From: Akkermansia muciniphila
Lineage (GTDB): Bacteria; Verrucomicrobiota; Verrucomicrobiia; Verrucomicrobiales; Akkermansiaceae
Assembly (NCBI GenBank): GCA_945890645.1
Contig: CAMDCV010000004.1
Coordinates: forward strand, 87,192-151,191
DNA length: 64,000 nt
Direction of reading: 5' to 3'
Positions 10,513 through 18,833 of this stretch are shown piece by piece. Position numbers and translations under genes: made by a program. The notes under the pieces were generated by a model. That model did not search any database. It had not been told where the DNA came from and worked only from the letters and a program-made list of their open reading frames with translations. Every line of letters starts with the position of its first letter. Within the stretch, counting starts at the first letter, position 1.

Positions 10513-12099
10513 TCAGGGTTTGGGAGTCGAGCTTGTGGTAAAAGTTGGTGTTTCAACAAACTCGTTAGTTTTGAAAAAAGCAGAGTTGCGCACGGGCTTG
10601 CCAGAGAGAGTAAGATTTTCGAAAGTCAGGTCCTCGATGCGCGCGTCAGGTTGACCCCAGAGGATCTGAGGCTCACCGAGAACGCTGAGCCCGGCAATGG
10701 AAATGTTTTGGAAAAGGATCCCCGACAAGTTTCCGGCTTTGCGTTGTTCTGCGTCTTTTGAATATGGCTCCGGCATGGTCATGCAAATGAAAAATTGTTG
10801 AAGAGTAGGCCGAGGATCCTCGATGTTGATGTTGCGGAAAATCACTCCGGCTCCGGCTTTGCCGCTACCTTCACCTCGCATATTGAAGACCCGTCCTCCG
10901 CTCCAGTGATGCCATTTCGCACGGGCATAGATTACATCGCAATCCTCTACCACGAGTGTTCGATCGGTGAGTTGCGGCAGGGCGCTTAAGACGAAGGACG
11001 AACCGTTGGCATCGTTCCACAGCACAGTGCGGCGGATGCCCAGACCATTCACGTAAAGGGAATCATCCTGGGTGCGAAGGAAACAATCTTCGATCAAGGT
11101 GTTGCCAAAAGGATTGATGCCGTCGCCATTCGCTCGCCACGTGAAAATTTTTGTCCACTTCACTTCATTTGGATGCCCTGCTTTGTACGGGCTGATTAGC
11201 ATGAGAGAGTGAGTAGCTGAGTCGGCGATGGTAATTCCTTCCACGCGGGTGTCGGTCGCCCCCATTACTTCAATTGGACGATAACGGCCGTGTTCCTTTT
11301 CATTGATCGCAGGCACCACATATTGGGGATGCGTCGTTCGAGCACCCGAGAGTGTTCCTAGGCCGAAGATGCGGATGTGATGGCCGTCACTCCATTTTAT
11401 GTTAGAGAATGTGCCATAGACGATAGCGTCGCCGGGGATGTAATACTGGCGATTCGCATGCACTGGAAAGGCCAGTCCGATATCGTGAACACCCGGCAGG
11501 AAATAGAGTGTGGTCCATGGTCCATCGGAGGGTGGAATTTCACCGGGTTTTACAGTGCAAACGCCGGGGGCATCGGGCATCGGTTTTCCTACCAGTGGCG
11601 GGTTGGCAAAGAGGGAAATCGTGTGAATCGGCGGCCCTTTGTAACCTTTTCCAGTGTCCTGCTCATCCATTTGACCATCGATATCAACTGCGATGAGACA
11701 GGGCTTTTCAAGCCGTACAAATGCCTTGCCTTCTTTGACGGAGCAAGCGGATGCTTTGCGCAGGGGGTGAACCACTGCGCTGCGAATCGGTTGACCGTTG
11801 GCGCGAGAAATTTCTACTTCTACGGCTCCGTCAGTTTCAAAGTTTACATAGGTGTGTGACCAGCCCGCTAAGTGATCGAAGTAGGCTTCCTTGTTCTTCT
11901 CGACTTTTTTGCAGACTGTCTCCCATGCGAAGGCACTCTGCCACACGCTGCCCTCGCGGACCGAACGCACACGGACTTTGTAATGCGCCGAAGCGGCGAG
12001 ACCGGGCACGGGTGGATCGATCACTAAAGTTTCTGCGGCGCACATTACGAACGACGACGATAACAAGAGAGCAAGGAATAATGGAGTGAATCGGGTCAT
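10513..12099 (-). CDS. Secreted right-handed beta-helix glycosidase, GH28/GH49-like
   Basis: 528 residues starting with a signal peptide (MTRFTPLFLALLLSSS..., cleavage near CAAE). An N-terminal beta-sandwich-like part with a VNFETDGAVEVEI stretch (~105-117) precedes a parallel beta-helix. In the helix, NGDGINPFGN followed by EDCFLRTQDDS matches the spaced NxDG ... DD acid pattern of polygalacturonase/dextranase-type enzymes (GH28/GH49). Predicted to hydrolyse a glycan outside the cytoplasm; substrate unknown. It is the last gene of the minus-strand carbohydrate island, 38 bp after the SpeE-like gene, and converges on the M60 gene. A non-catalytic beta-helix protein is the alternative. Confidence 0.65.
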   Translation of the reverse strand: MTRFTPLFLALLLSSSFVMCAAETLVIDPPVPGLAASAHYKVRVRSVREGSVWQSAFAWETVCKKVEKNKEAYFDHLAGWSHTYVNFETDGAVEVEISRANGQPIRSAVVHPLRKASACSVKEGKAFVRLEKPCLIAVDIDGQMDEQDTGKGYKGPPIHTISLFANPPLVGKPMPDAPGVCTVKPGEIPPSDGPWTTLYFLPGVHDIGLAFPVHANRQYYIPGDAIVYGTFSNIKWSDGHHIRIFGLGTLSGARTTHPQYVVPAINEKEHGRYRPIEVMGATDTRVEGITIADSATHSLMLISPYKAGHPNEVKWTKIFTWRANGDGINPFGNTLIEDCFLRTQDDSLYVNGLGIRRTVLWNDANGSSFVLSALPQLTDRTLVVEDCDVIYARAKWHHWSGGRVFNMRGEGSGKAGAGVIFRNINIEDPRPTLQQFFICMTMPEPYSKDAEQRKAGNLSGILFQNISIAGLSVLGEPQILWGQPDARIEDLTFENLTLSGKPVRNSAFFKTNEFVETPTFTTSSTPKP

Positions 12100-12137
12100 A
12101 TTTTATGGGGTTCATAGCCGATCGCGCCGTGCGGATT

Positions 12138-12875
12138 TCATCGACCTAGCATGCCGCCGGCGAGATAGACGGTGCTGGTGGATTCGCCGCCGGTGTGCGG
12201 GTTGGGGAAGCTGACCTTTCGACCTTTAGCAGTGCCGAAAACTTCGTTGAGCAACGTTACGAATGTTTCATCGGGCAAGCCATCCGCCCACATCGCGAAC
12301 ACACCGGCGGGATGCAAAACATCGCGCACACGCGACAGGCCGTCATGGGTATAAAATGACGCGTGACGGGGATTCAGCCAGTGACTGTGGGTGTGGTCGA
12401 TGTCTAACAGAACCGCATGAGCTTTGGCACCGGGACGTGCGGGATCGAAGCCGTTACCGGCAGCGGCGAGGGCGAAAAAATCGGCATGCACGAGGGTGGT
12501 GCGCGGGTCTTTGTCCGGTTGGGGATCGACGGGTAGTAGTCCTTGGCGGTGCCAGCGAATCACGGGTTCGAGAAACTCGACCACTGCCAGCGATCGCACC
12601 TTCGCATGGCGCAACGCGGCGGCGGCGGTGTAGCCAAGGCCTAGTCCACCGACGATCACATCCGCCGCAGGTTCCGCGAGAATTTCCAAACCGAGATCCG
12701 CGAGCGCATCCTCGGCGGCATGAAACAAGCTGCACATCAGGAACTCGTCGTTGAGAATCACGTCATAGACAATCTCCTCACCGAGGCTCAGGACTTTCCT
12801 CCGGCGCAAAATAATTTCGCCGAGGGGGCATTCACAGTAGTCGAGTTCTTCGAAGAGGCCTTTCATTGTGGACAT
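12138..12875 (-). CDS. SpeE-like (spermidine synthase-like) methyltransferase-fold protein
   Basis: 245 residues without a signal peptide, so cytoplasmic. A Rossmann-type nucleotide-binding motif, VIVGGLGLGYTAAAAL (~93-108), is followed by an acidic strand (VVEFLEPVIRWHRQG) and a later LLDIDHTHSHWL segment, the layout of spermidine-synthase-like proteins. The reaction is not predictable; many such proteins are annotated only as SpeE-like. The first base of its ATG is the last base of the TAA of the upstream sulfatase gene (TAATG read on the minus strand), which suggests translational coupling. A second Met at codon 4 is an alternative start. Confidence 0.65.
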   Translation of the reverse strand: MSTMKGLFEELDYCECPLGEIILRRRKVLSLGEEIVYDVILNDEFLMCSLFHAAEDALADLGLEILAEPAADVIVGGLGLGYTAAAALRHAKVRSLAVVEFLEPVIRWHRQGLLPVDPQPDKDPRTTLVHADFFALAAAGNGFDPARPGAKAHAVLLDIDHTHSHWLNPRHASFYTHDGLSRVRDVLHPAGVFAMWADGLPDETFVTLLNEVFGTAKGRKVSFPNPHTGGESTSTVYLAGGMLGR

Positions 12876-14263
12876 TATTTGTAGTCTTTGCCGTTCAGGC
12901 TGCGGATCACGGAGCGCATCCAGGCATCAAGTTCTTGTTTCATTTTTTCGAGGCGTTCTTGATGAGCAGTATTTTTTGATAGGTCAGTTTTTTCCATGGG
13001 ATCATCGATGAGGTTATAGAGTTCGTAGATGTCGCCATTGATGCGGTGGAGTTTCCATGGCCAGTCGTTCCATGCGGCGTGCCCTTTTGCGCTGTCTTCG
13101 GGATGTTGGGGAAATGCGTCCACATCCTTGCGCAGGCGTTCGGGGTCGTGGGGTAGGGGTGCTCCCGATTGCTGCTTTTCCCAGAGGGCCTTGAGGATTT
13201 GGTCGCTGCGGGTCAGGTCGCCTTTGCCGAAATTGTGCCAGAAGCCGATGCCGGCATCGCGTTCCTTTTTGCTCCCTGCGATGACGGCGGAGAGGTCGAT
13301 GCCGTCGAGAGGGTGCGGCACTAATAGTTCCACTTCGGCCATTTTAAGTAGGGTCGGATAGATGTCTGAGCTTGTGGCTGTGACAAAGTTGCGGCCTTTG
13401 AGTTTGCGCGCGGGCCACTCAACGATTGAGGGAACCCGTAGTCCACCTTCGTAAACGGTGCCTTTTTTTTCTCTGCCGCCGGAGCTTTCTTCGACGAGAC
13501 CGCCGTTGTCACTAGTGTACCAGAGGATGGTATTTTCCGCGAGTTTCATGTCCCGGAGTTTGGCGCGCAAACGGGCGAGTTGCTGATCGATCAAGGTAAT
13601 TTCGCGATAATATCCGGCGTGCGGTTTGTCATCATAGAGGCTGGGGCCGTCGGGGACTTCCGCGTGGGGGTCATGGGGTGAGGGAAACCAGACGACCATA
13701 AAGAGTGGCTTATCACCGCCGCGATTTTTTTCCAGAAAGCTGATGGCGTCATCCATCAGCAGCACGGAGCCTTTGCCCTTGCGGTGCTCCATCACGCCAT
13801 TGCGACTGAGGTAGGGATCGTTATCGAAAAAATTCAGGCCAATGACCCATTCGTCGAATCCCATTCCGGTGGGGTTGCAATCGGTGTCAGGTTGGCCTGA
13901 TCCGATGTGCAATTTTCCGAAGATCCCCGTTACATATCCGGCGGATTTTAGAGTTTCTGCAAGAGTTTGTTCTTGGGGTCGAAGGTAGTTGCCATAGCTC
14001 GGCACCTTGCCGCGGATGGGGTGACGGCCAGTCAGCACGCTGGCACGGGTGGGCGAGCAAACGGGCGCGGCGGCGTAGAAACGATCAAACACAAAACCAT
14101 CCGCTGCCATCGCGTCCATGGCTTCGGTTTTCACGAACGGATGGCCGTTATAGCCGACATCGCCCCAGCCTTGGTCGTCCGCCATGACGAGAATGATGTT
14201 GGGTTTTGCGGTGGCGGTGGCGAGTGTGAAGGCGAAGAGGAGGAGGGGGAGTGCATTTTTCAT
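12875..14263 (-). CDS. Secreted S1-family sulfatase (arylsulfatase A-like)
   Basis: The ATG at 14263 gives a clean signal peptide (MKNALPLLLFAFTLATATA) followed directly by the sulfatase core KPNIILVMADDQGWGD. An upstream extension would overlap the neighbouring sulfatase gene and is rejected. The formylglycine motif is canonical: Cys69 in CSPTR, followed by SVLTGRHP. Metal-binding Asp29/Asp30 are visible, as is a C-terminal YELYNLIDDPMEKTDL block typical of S1 sulfatases. Predicted to hydrolyse sulfate esters on a glycan outside the cytoplasm after Cys-to-formylglycine maturation. It is the second of two adjacent sulfatase genes (67 bp gap) and overlaps the SpeE-like gene by one base. Confidence 0.9.
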   Translation of the reverse strand: MKNALPLLLFAFTLATATAKPNIILVMADDQGWGDVGYNGHPFVKTEAMDAMAADGFVFDRFYAAAPVCSPTRASVLTGRHPIRGKVPSYGNYLRPQEQTLAETLKSAGYVTGIFGKLHIGSGQPDTDCNPTGMGFDEWVIGLNFFDNDPYLSRNGVMEHRKGKGSVLLMDDAISFLEKNRGGDKPLFMVVWFPSPHDPHAEVPDGPSLYDDKPHAGYYREITLIDQQLARLRAKLRDMKLAENTILWYTSDNGGLVEESSGGREKKGTVYEGGLRVPSIVEWPARKLKGRNFVTATSSDIYPTLLKMAEVELLVPHPLDGIDLSAVIAGSKKERDAGIGFWHNFGKGDLTRSDQILKALWEKQQSGAPLPHDPERLRKDVDAFPQHPEDSAKGHAAWNDWPWKLHRINGDIYELYNLIDDPMEKTDLSKNTAHQERLEKMKQELDAWMRSVIRSLNGKDYK

Positions 14264-14330
14264 TTTTCGCGGGAGGTTAAGATTTTGACAGAAAAATGAA
14301 GAGAGGAGGTGAGAGTAAAAGTGTAGAGGC

Positions 14331-15761
14331 TTACTCCGTCTTTTTCTTGCGTTCGGGTTGTTTGGGTTTTGCATCTCGATCGCGGCCTTCTGACGGATAG
14401 AGAAACACGGGGTTGGCGACTTTTCCGGCGGGGCGGCGGGCGGTGGGTTGGTCGCCGCCGATTTCAGCATGCATTTTTTCTGCTAGGGCGGTGAGTTCTT
14501 TTACGATCTCGGGATTTTCTTTGGCAAGGTTGGTTTTTTCATCGATTTCTTTGTCGAGATTGTAGAGTCTTGGTGTGTTGTCTTTTGCGTCGGGTTCGGC
14601 GGGTCGACCCATGGTTTCGTTTTGGGATTTAAGGGCAAGTTTCCAGGGACCTTTGCGCACGGCATCGAGATTGAATCGAGAAAAGTAATAGTGAACACCG
14701 CGTGGGGACTCTTTGGATATCCCGAGAAGAAGTGGGGAAATGTCACGTCCGTCGATGACGGGCTCTGCGGACACGCTACCGCCTGCGAGGCTGACGGCGG
14801 TTGGCAGAAGATCGATGGTGCCAGCGATGGCGTCCACGCTGGTGTTCGGCGCGATTTTACCGGGCCACCAAGCGATTGTTGGCACGCGGACGCCACCTTC
14901 CCAGGTGCTGCCTTTGCCCCCGCGTAGTGGTCCTGCGCTGCCGCTGTCTTTTTCTTTGATCAGCCAAGGGCCGTTGTCGCTGGTGAAGATGACGAGAGTG
15001 TTGGGGGCATTTTTGCGGATGGTTTCGAGGATTTTTCCCGTGGAGGAATCGAGCTCTTCGATCCAATCGCCGACGCGACCATTGGAAGATTTCCCGCGAA
15101 ACTTTTCGCCGGGATAGATGGGGGTGTGGATGGCAGTGTGGGGTAGGTAGAGAAAGAAGGGCTTGTCCTTGTTCTTGGTGATGAAAGCAATGGCCTCATC
15201 AGTGTAGCGCTCGACGATGCGACTTTGTTGCTCGTCAGTGAGTAACTCCGCAACTTTATCATCGCGCAAAAGTGGGCTCACCCGTTCCCCGGTTGCGGTG
15301 GATTTTCGCTGCATGTCATTCGAGTAGGGGATGCCGAAGTAGCCATCGAAGCCTTGGCTGGTGGGGAGAAATTCGGGTTGGTCACCGACATGCCATTTAC
15401 CGACGCACATCGTGGCATAACCGAGTTCCTTCAGGCGTTCGGCGATGGTGCTTTCCTTGGGATTGAGTCCATGGGCCTCACCGGGAGAATAAACTCCCGG
15501 CACATCGACGCGGACTCCATAGCAGCCAGTAAGGAGTTGAGCACGCGATACGGAGCATACGGGTGCGGCGTAAAACGAAGTAAGCTTCATGCCCTCGGCG
15601 GCCATGCGGTCGAGTTCGGGCGTTTTTTGTTTCGTCGCACCGAAGGGGCCGATGTCGCCGTAGCCCATGTCATCGATGAAAATGATGATGACGTTGGGTT
15701 TTTCGGCGGCAAGAGTGATGGTACAGTAGGCACACAGAAAGAGAGTGATGATTGATTTCAT
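14331..15761 (-). CDS. Secreted S1-family sulfatase with CSVSR maturation motif
   Basis: 476 residues with a signal peptide (MKSIITLFLCAYCTITLAAE). The sulfatase core begins KPNVIIIFIDDMGYGD. The formylglycine site is Cys69 in C-S-V-S-R, with Val where Pro (or Ala) is usual. The rest looks intact: TIAERLKELGYATMCVGKWH, LPHTAIHTPIYP, FTSDNGPW and RGGKGSTWEGGVRVP blocks are all present, so it does not look like a decayed gene. The C-terminus is Lys/Glu/Arg-rich. Whether the Cys is converted to formylglycine depends on the host maturase, which is not in this window. Confidence 0.88.
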   Translation of the reverse strand: MKSIITLFLCAYCTITLAAEKPNVIIIFIDDMGYGDIGPFGATKQKTPELDRMAAEGMKLTSFYAAPVCSVSRAQLLTGCYGVRVDVPGVYSPGEAHGLNPKESTIAERLKELGYATMCVGKWHVGDQPEFLPTSQGFDGYFGIPYSNDMQRKSTATGERVSPLLRDDKVAELLTDEQQSRIVERYTDEAIAFITKNKDKPFFLYLPHTAIHTPIYPGEKFRGKSSNGRVGDWIEELDSSTGKILETIRKNAPNTLVIFTSDNGPWLIKEKDSGSAGPLRGGKGSTWEGGVRVPTIAWWPGKIAPNTSVDAIAGTIDLLPTAVSLAGGSVSAEPVIDGRDISPLLLGISKESPRGVHYYFSRFNLDAVRKGPWKLALKSQNETMGRPAEPDAKDNTPRLYNLDKEIDEKTNLAKENPEIVKELTALAEKMHAEIGGDQPTARRPAGKVANPVFLYPSEGRDRDAKPKQPERKKKTE

Positions 15762-15857
15762 GATGGGAGAAAAATGCGAAAAAGTAGGGTAGTAGATTTT
15801 ATGCGGGGATTGATTTATAGTAACAACAGTAGTTTCAAAAAGTTGTAAAACTTTGAT

Positions 15858-17210
15858 TCATTCGGTTTCCACCGCTGTATGGGTCACTCCGGACAATTTG
15901 TAGAGTCGAAGGGTGGAGGGTGCAGGGAGTGGTGGTTGCCGTGGGCGATCTCGATTCGCGCCGAGGGTTTCCCACTGGAGAATGTAGCGGACGCCTGGTG
16001 TGCCGCAGGTGCCGGAATCACCGGCGCGCTTGATCGCCATATCAGGAAAGTCACTTTCGATTTTCCCCAACGAGCGGGGCAAGCGTTGTGAGGTCGAAAT
16101 AGGCTTGTCTAACAGATTGAGTGTTTTTGCATCGAAGCTAAGCGATCCGGATCCGTAGTCTTTGTGATTGTAGCTGACGGTGAAAAGATCGGAGTCAGAG
16201 ATTTGTAAATCGCCGATGCTAATGCCGATGAATGGCATGGAACCGCCGCCACTGAAGGTGATGGGCTGTTGCCATTCGGTGAGCACGCGGTGTTGCCATT
16301 TGCCGTTTTGGGGACGGGCGGCGTAGATCTGCATGTGACCCTTGGTATCGGATTTATGGTAGGCGAAGACAGGTTTGTTTTGTGCATCGAAGGCCATGCG
16401 GTGTCCACCATTGATGATGCCACCGCCGGGCGGGATCGCATCTACTATGAGCATAGTTTGATCGAAGCGTATGGGTAGGTTGACTTTTTCACCAAAGGCG
16501 GATTCCCATGCCATCAGGTCTTTGCTGCGGGCATAGGAGAGATGTTGATTCGTAGCGCAATCGGGTGTGTCACGCCACACCCAGTGGACGTGAAACCATC
16601 CATCGGGACCGCGAGTGGGTCCTGAGGGGTAGGCATTGCGTTTGCCCTCGCCATCGAAGAGGGGGGTATCGAGCAGGCGCGACCATGTTTGGGTCTTTGC
16701 ATCATAGCGGTTGTACAGATTGATTCCATTGCCCGATCCTCCGTGCCGGTAGGTGAAAATGAGACGCCCTTCGTGATCTTCGAAGAATCGTGGGTAGGTG
16801 ACGCGATCCTCGAGGAGCCCGGTCATTTTGGCGGGCGCAAGAGTAGTGATGTCGCCAGGTTTTTGGGTGCGAAAATAAATCAGCGGCACGCAATGCATGT
16901 TTCCTGAAACGTGGAGATGTCCTACGCTGTCGAGAGCCATGGTAACGTAGTTGTGCGAGTCCCAGAGAATTTGTGAAGGCAATTTCTGATAAACCCATTG
17001 GGTGGAATCAAGCGATCGGGCAGCGACCGTCATGTTTCGATCGGCATCGTAGTAAGCCACGTACTGGCGATTGGGTGTGGTCAGTAATTTAAATCCGACG
17101 GGGAATTCAGCAGTGACTTTGGCGACCTCCAATGTTTGTGCTATAACGAGGTCCTTAGCCACGGCGCACACCGTGGTCACGGTGGCAATGAGGTAGAGCA
17201 AAAATTTCAC
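15858..17210 (-). CDS. BNR_4-family secreted protein, ulvan lyase (PL24/PL25)-like
   Basis: 450 residues with a signal peptide (first ~18 residues). A beta-propeller-type BNR repeat architecture is suggested by repeated strand-turn segments. His86 (in DSHNYVTMALD) and His106 (in VSGNMH) lie 20 residues apart and are followed by FTYRHGGSGNG (Tyr154) and LYNRYD (Arg168). This resembles the His/His/Tyr/Arg catalytic layout reported for BNR_4 ulvan lyases, as far as I recall that literature. If it is a lyase it would cut next to uronic acids in a sulfated glycan, fitting the flanking sulfatases. A non-lyase BNR protein, for example a sialidase-like fold, remains possible. Confidence 0.65.
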   Translation of the reverse strand: MKFLLYLIATVTTVCAVAKDLVIAQTLEVAKVTAEFPVGFKLLTTPNRQYVAYYDADRNMTVAARSLDSTQWVYQKLPSQILWDSHNYVTMALDSVGHLHVSGNMHCVPLIYFRTQKPGDITTLAPAKMTGLLEDRVTYPRFFEDHEGRLIFTYRHGGSGNGINLYNRYDAKTQTWSRLLDTPLFDGEGKRNAYPSGPTRGPDGWFHVHWVWRDTPDCATNQHLSYARSKDLMAWESAFGEKVNLPIRFDQTMLIVDAIPPGGGIINGGHRMAFDAQNKPVFAYHKSDTKGHMQIYAARPQNGKWQHRVLTEWQQPITFSGGGSMPFIGISIGDLQISDSDLFTVSYNHKDYGSGSLSFDAKTLNLLDKPISTSQRLPRSLGKIESDFPDMAIKRAGDSGTCGTPGVRYILQWETLGANRDRPRQPPLPAPSTLRLYKLSGVTHTAVETE

Positions 17211-17264
17211 ACGAATGACTACGTGCGAAAGACCTGAAATATTGCGCTCAGAGTGAATGAATCG

Positions 17265-18131
17265 CTAGGGTTTTTGGGGTGCTAGCTTTTCGAGGCGGAG
17301 GATGGCATCGGCATGTGCTTTGCCGAGAGCGATTTGGCCTTCATGGTTGAAATGGATGCGATCGTCAGGGCGGACGCCGAAGCCATCGCTATTGACGAAG
17401 GCAACGTTGGTTACGGTTTTTGCTACGGATTCTTGTGCTTTTCTAACGATAAACCAACCTTTGCCAACAACGTTTATGTCGTCATCTTGACTGTTAGATA
17501 AACCGCCTATGCTAAAGGGTATGGCCTTTCCATCAAACAGATCTTTGCGCACGTGTTGGATGAGGTCGATGAGGTTCTTTTCATAGTCTTTAGCTGTCGC
17601 CGCAGTTGTATCTGACTCGCCCTGTTGCCAGACCATCCCACGCACTTCGAAGGTGTGACCCTGTGTGGTCAGTACAGCAAGAGCATCGCGAGTGACTTTC
17701 ACAAATGTGGCATAGAGAGGGCCCTTTTCCGACCATTGTTGGTGGAGGTTAGAACCTCCGACGGAGTATTTGATGATCGCGATTTTTGATTGTGGATGTG
17801 CATTTGCTAGCGTTTGGCCCAAGGTGAGTTCGGGGCCAAATTCTTTTGCAAACACGGGCACTGTGATGCCATGGCCGGATCCTGGTGCGAGGTCGGTCCA
17901 TTGGTTTTCGGGGAGGTGACCAACGTTGGTGGTTTTCTGTGAGCGATGCCAATACAAGCGGACGTTTTTTTGCGACGAGGCGAGTGGCTCAGCGAGTTGC
18001 GCGGCATCCGCTCGCCCATTCGCATTCGACTGTCCCCCGATGAGATAAACGAGGTAGTGATCAGCATATGCAGGTGCGCTTACGATAAGGAAAGCGATTA
18101 CCAATGTGTTAGATATAATGGATAAGTTCAT
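17265..18131 (-). CDS. Secreted SASA/CE6-type carbohydrate esterase
   Basis: The ATG at 18131 gives a signal peptide (MNLSIISNTLVIAFLIVSAPAYA). A TTG start 18 bases upstream is possible but less likely. The mature protein starts with YLIGGQSNANG (nucleophile Ser35), has MVWQQGESDT in mid-protein and DDRIHFNHEG near the end, the three blocks of the sialate O-acetylesterase/acetylxylan esterase SGNH-hydrolase group. Predicted to remove acetyl groups from a glycan outside the cytoplasm. It lies between the BNR_4 gene and the partner of the Verru_Chthon A gene. It is a compact single-domain version of the esterase fused into the giant protein at the left edge. Confidence 0.85.
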   Translation of the reverse strand: MNLSIISNTLVIAFLIVSAPAYADHYLVYLIGGQSNANGRADAAQLAEPLASSQKNVRLYWHRSQKTTNVGHLPENQWTDLAPGSGHGITVPVFAKEFGPELTLGQTLANAHPQSKIAIIKYSVGGSNLHQQWSEKGPLYATFVKVTRDALAVLTTQGHTFEVRGMVWQQGESDTTAATAKDYEKNLIDLIQHVRKDLFDGKAIPFSIGGLSNSQDDDINVVGKGWFIVRKAQESVAKTVTNVAFVNSDGFGVRPDDRIHFNHEGQIALGKAHADAILRLEKLAPQKP

Positions 18132-18149
18132 TGCGAAGGCGAGCGCCAA

Positions 18150-18833
18150 CTACTGAGGCGGATTTTCTGCTTTTGTATCCACAAAATGGCGGAGGCGCAC
18201 GAGGCCGTTGTCTGGATTCGGAAAGAAGAGGACGAGTTCGCGCTGGGTAGCGTTGACCGACCACGATGTCTGCCTTACGACGCGTGCTGGCGTCCCTTCG
18301 GCGAGTGCCAGGATGCGCACAGGGATCGCGTTTTCTGTTGCGCTTACTCGAATCGATTCGGAGGCGCTGGGTTTAAGCAAAGTTGTCTTACCGGCAATTT
18401 CCGCTTGTACCGTAGCTTGAGAGAAGTTAACGAGGCGGAAAGATCCGTAGGGGAAATCGGCTTCTGAAGTGGTGAAGGCTTGGTATTTTTCCAGATCCGC
18501 GCTGGGCGAAAAAATAATCAGAGAGGCTGTGGATTTGAGGGTAGTGGTCGCGAGGGGAGCGAGTGCTTCTTTGGCACTTGCGTCGGCTGCCGTGGCAAAA
18601 AATTCAAGCGCAGCGACGCCTTTGTGTTCGATGGGTAGAGAAAATACTCGTGTGTTGAGAGGAATTTCAATGGGTTCCTTACCAACTGCGGTTCGCAACC
18701 AAAGAGTGTGATGGTCTTTCACGATGTCGAGTGCGGCGACGCGGATGCTCCAAGATTTCTCCTCTATCTGCGCGGCAAGGGGTGAGACAGATAGTGCGAA
18801 AAATTTCAATAGAAGGATGGTGAGTGTGCGCAT
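18150..18833 (-). CDS. Exported protein of unknown function coupled to Verru_Chthon A
   Basis: 227 residues with a signal peptide (first ~21, cleavage near LAAQ). No recognised domain; beta-rich, with an Ala/Ser-rich middle and an SFRLVNFSQATVQAEIAG segment. Its ATG shares one base with the stop codon of the preceding Verru_Chthon A gene (TGATG on the minus strand), so the two are probably co-translated and may act together in the envelope. Function not assigned. Confidence 0.6.
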   Translation of the reverse strand: MRTLTILLLKFFALSVSPLAAQIEEKSWSIRVAALDIVKDHHTLWLRTAVGKEPIEIPLNTRVFSLPIEHKGVAALEFFATAADASAKEALAPLATTTLKSTASLIIFSPSADLEKYQAFTTSEADFPYGSFRLVNFSQATVQAEIAGKTTLLKPSASESIRVSATENAIPVRILALAEGTPARVVRQTSWSVNATQRELVLFFPNPDNGLVRLRHFVDTKAENPPQ

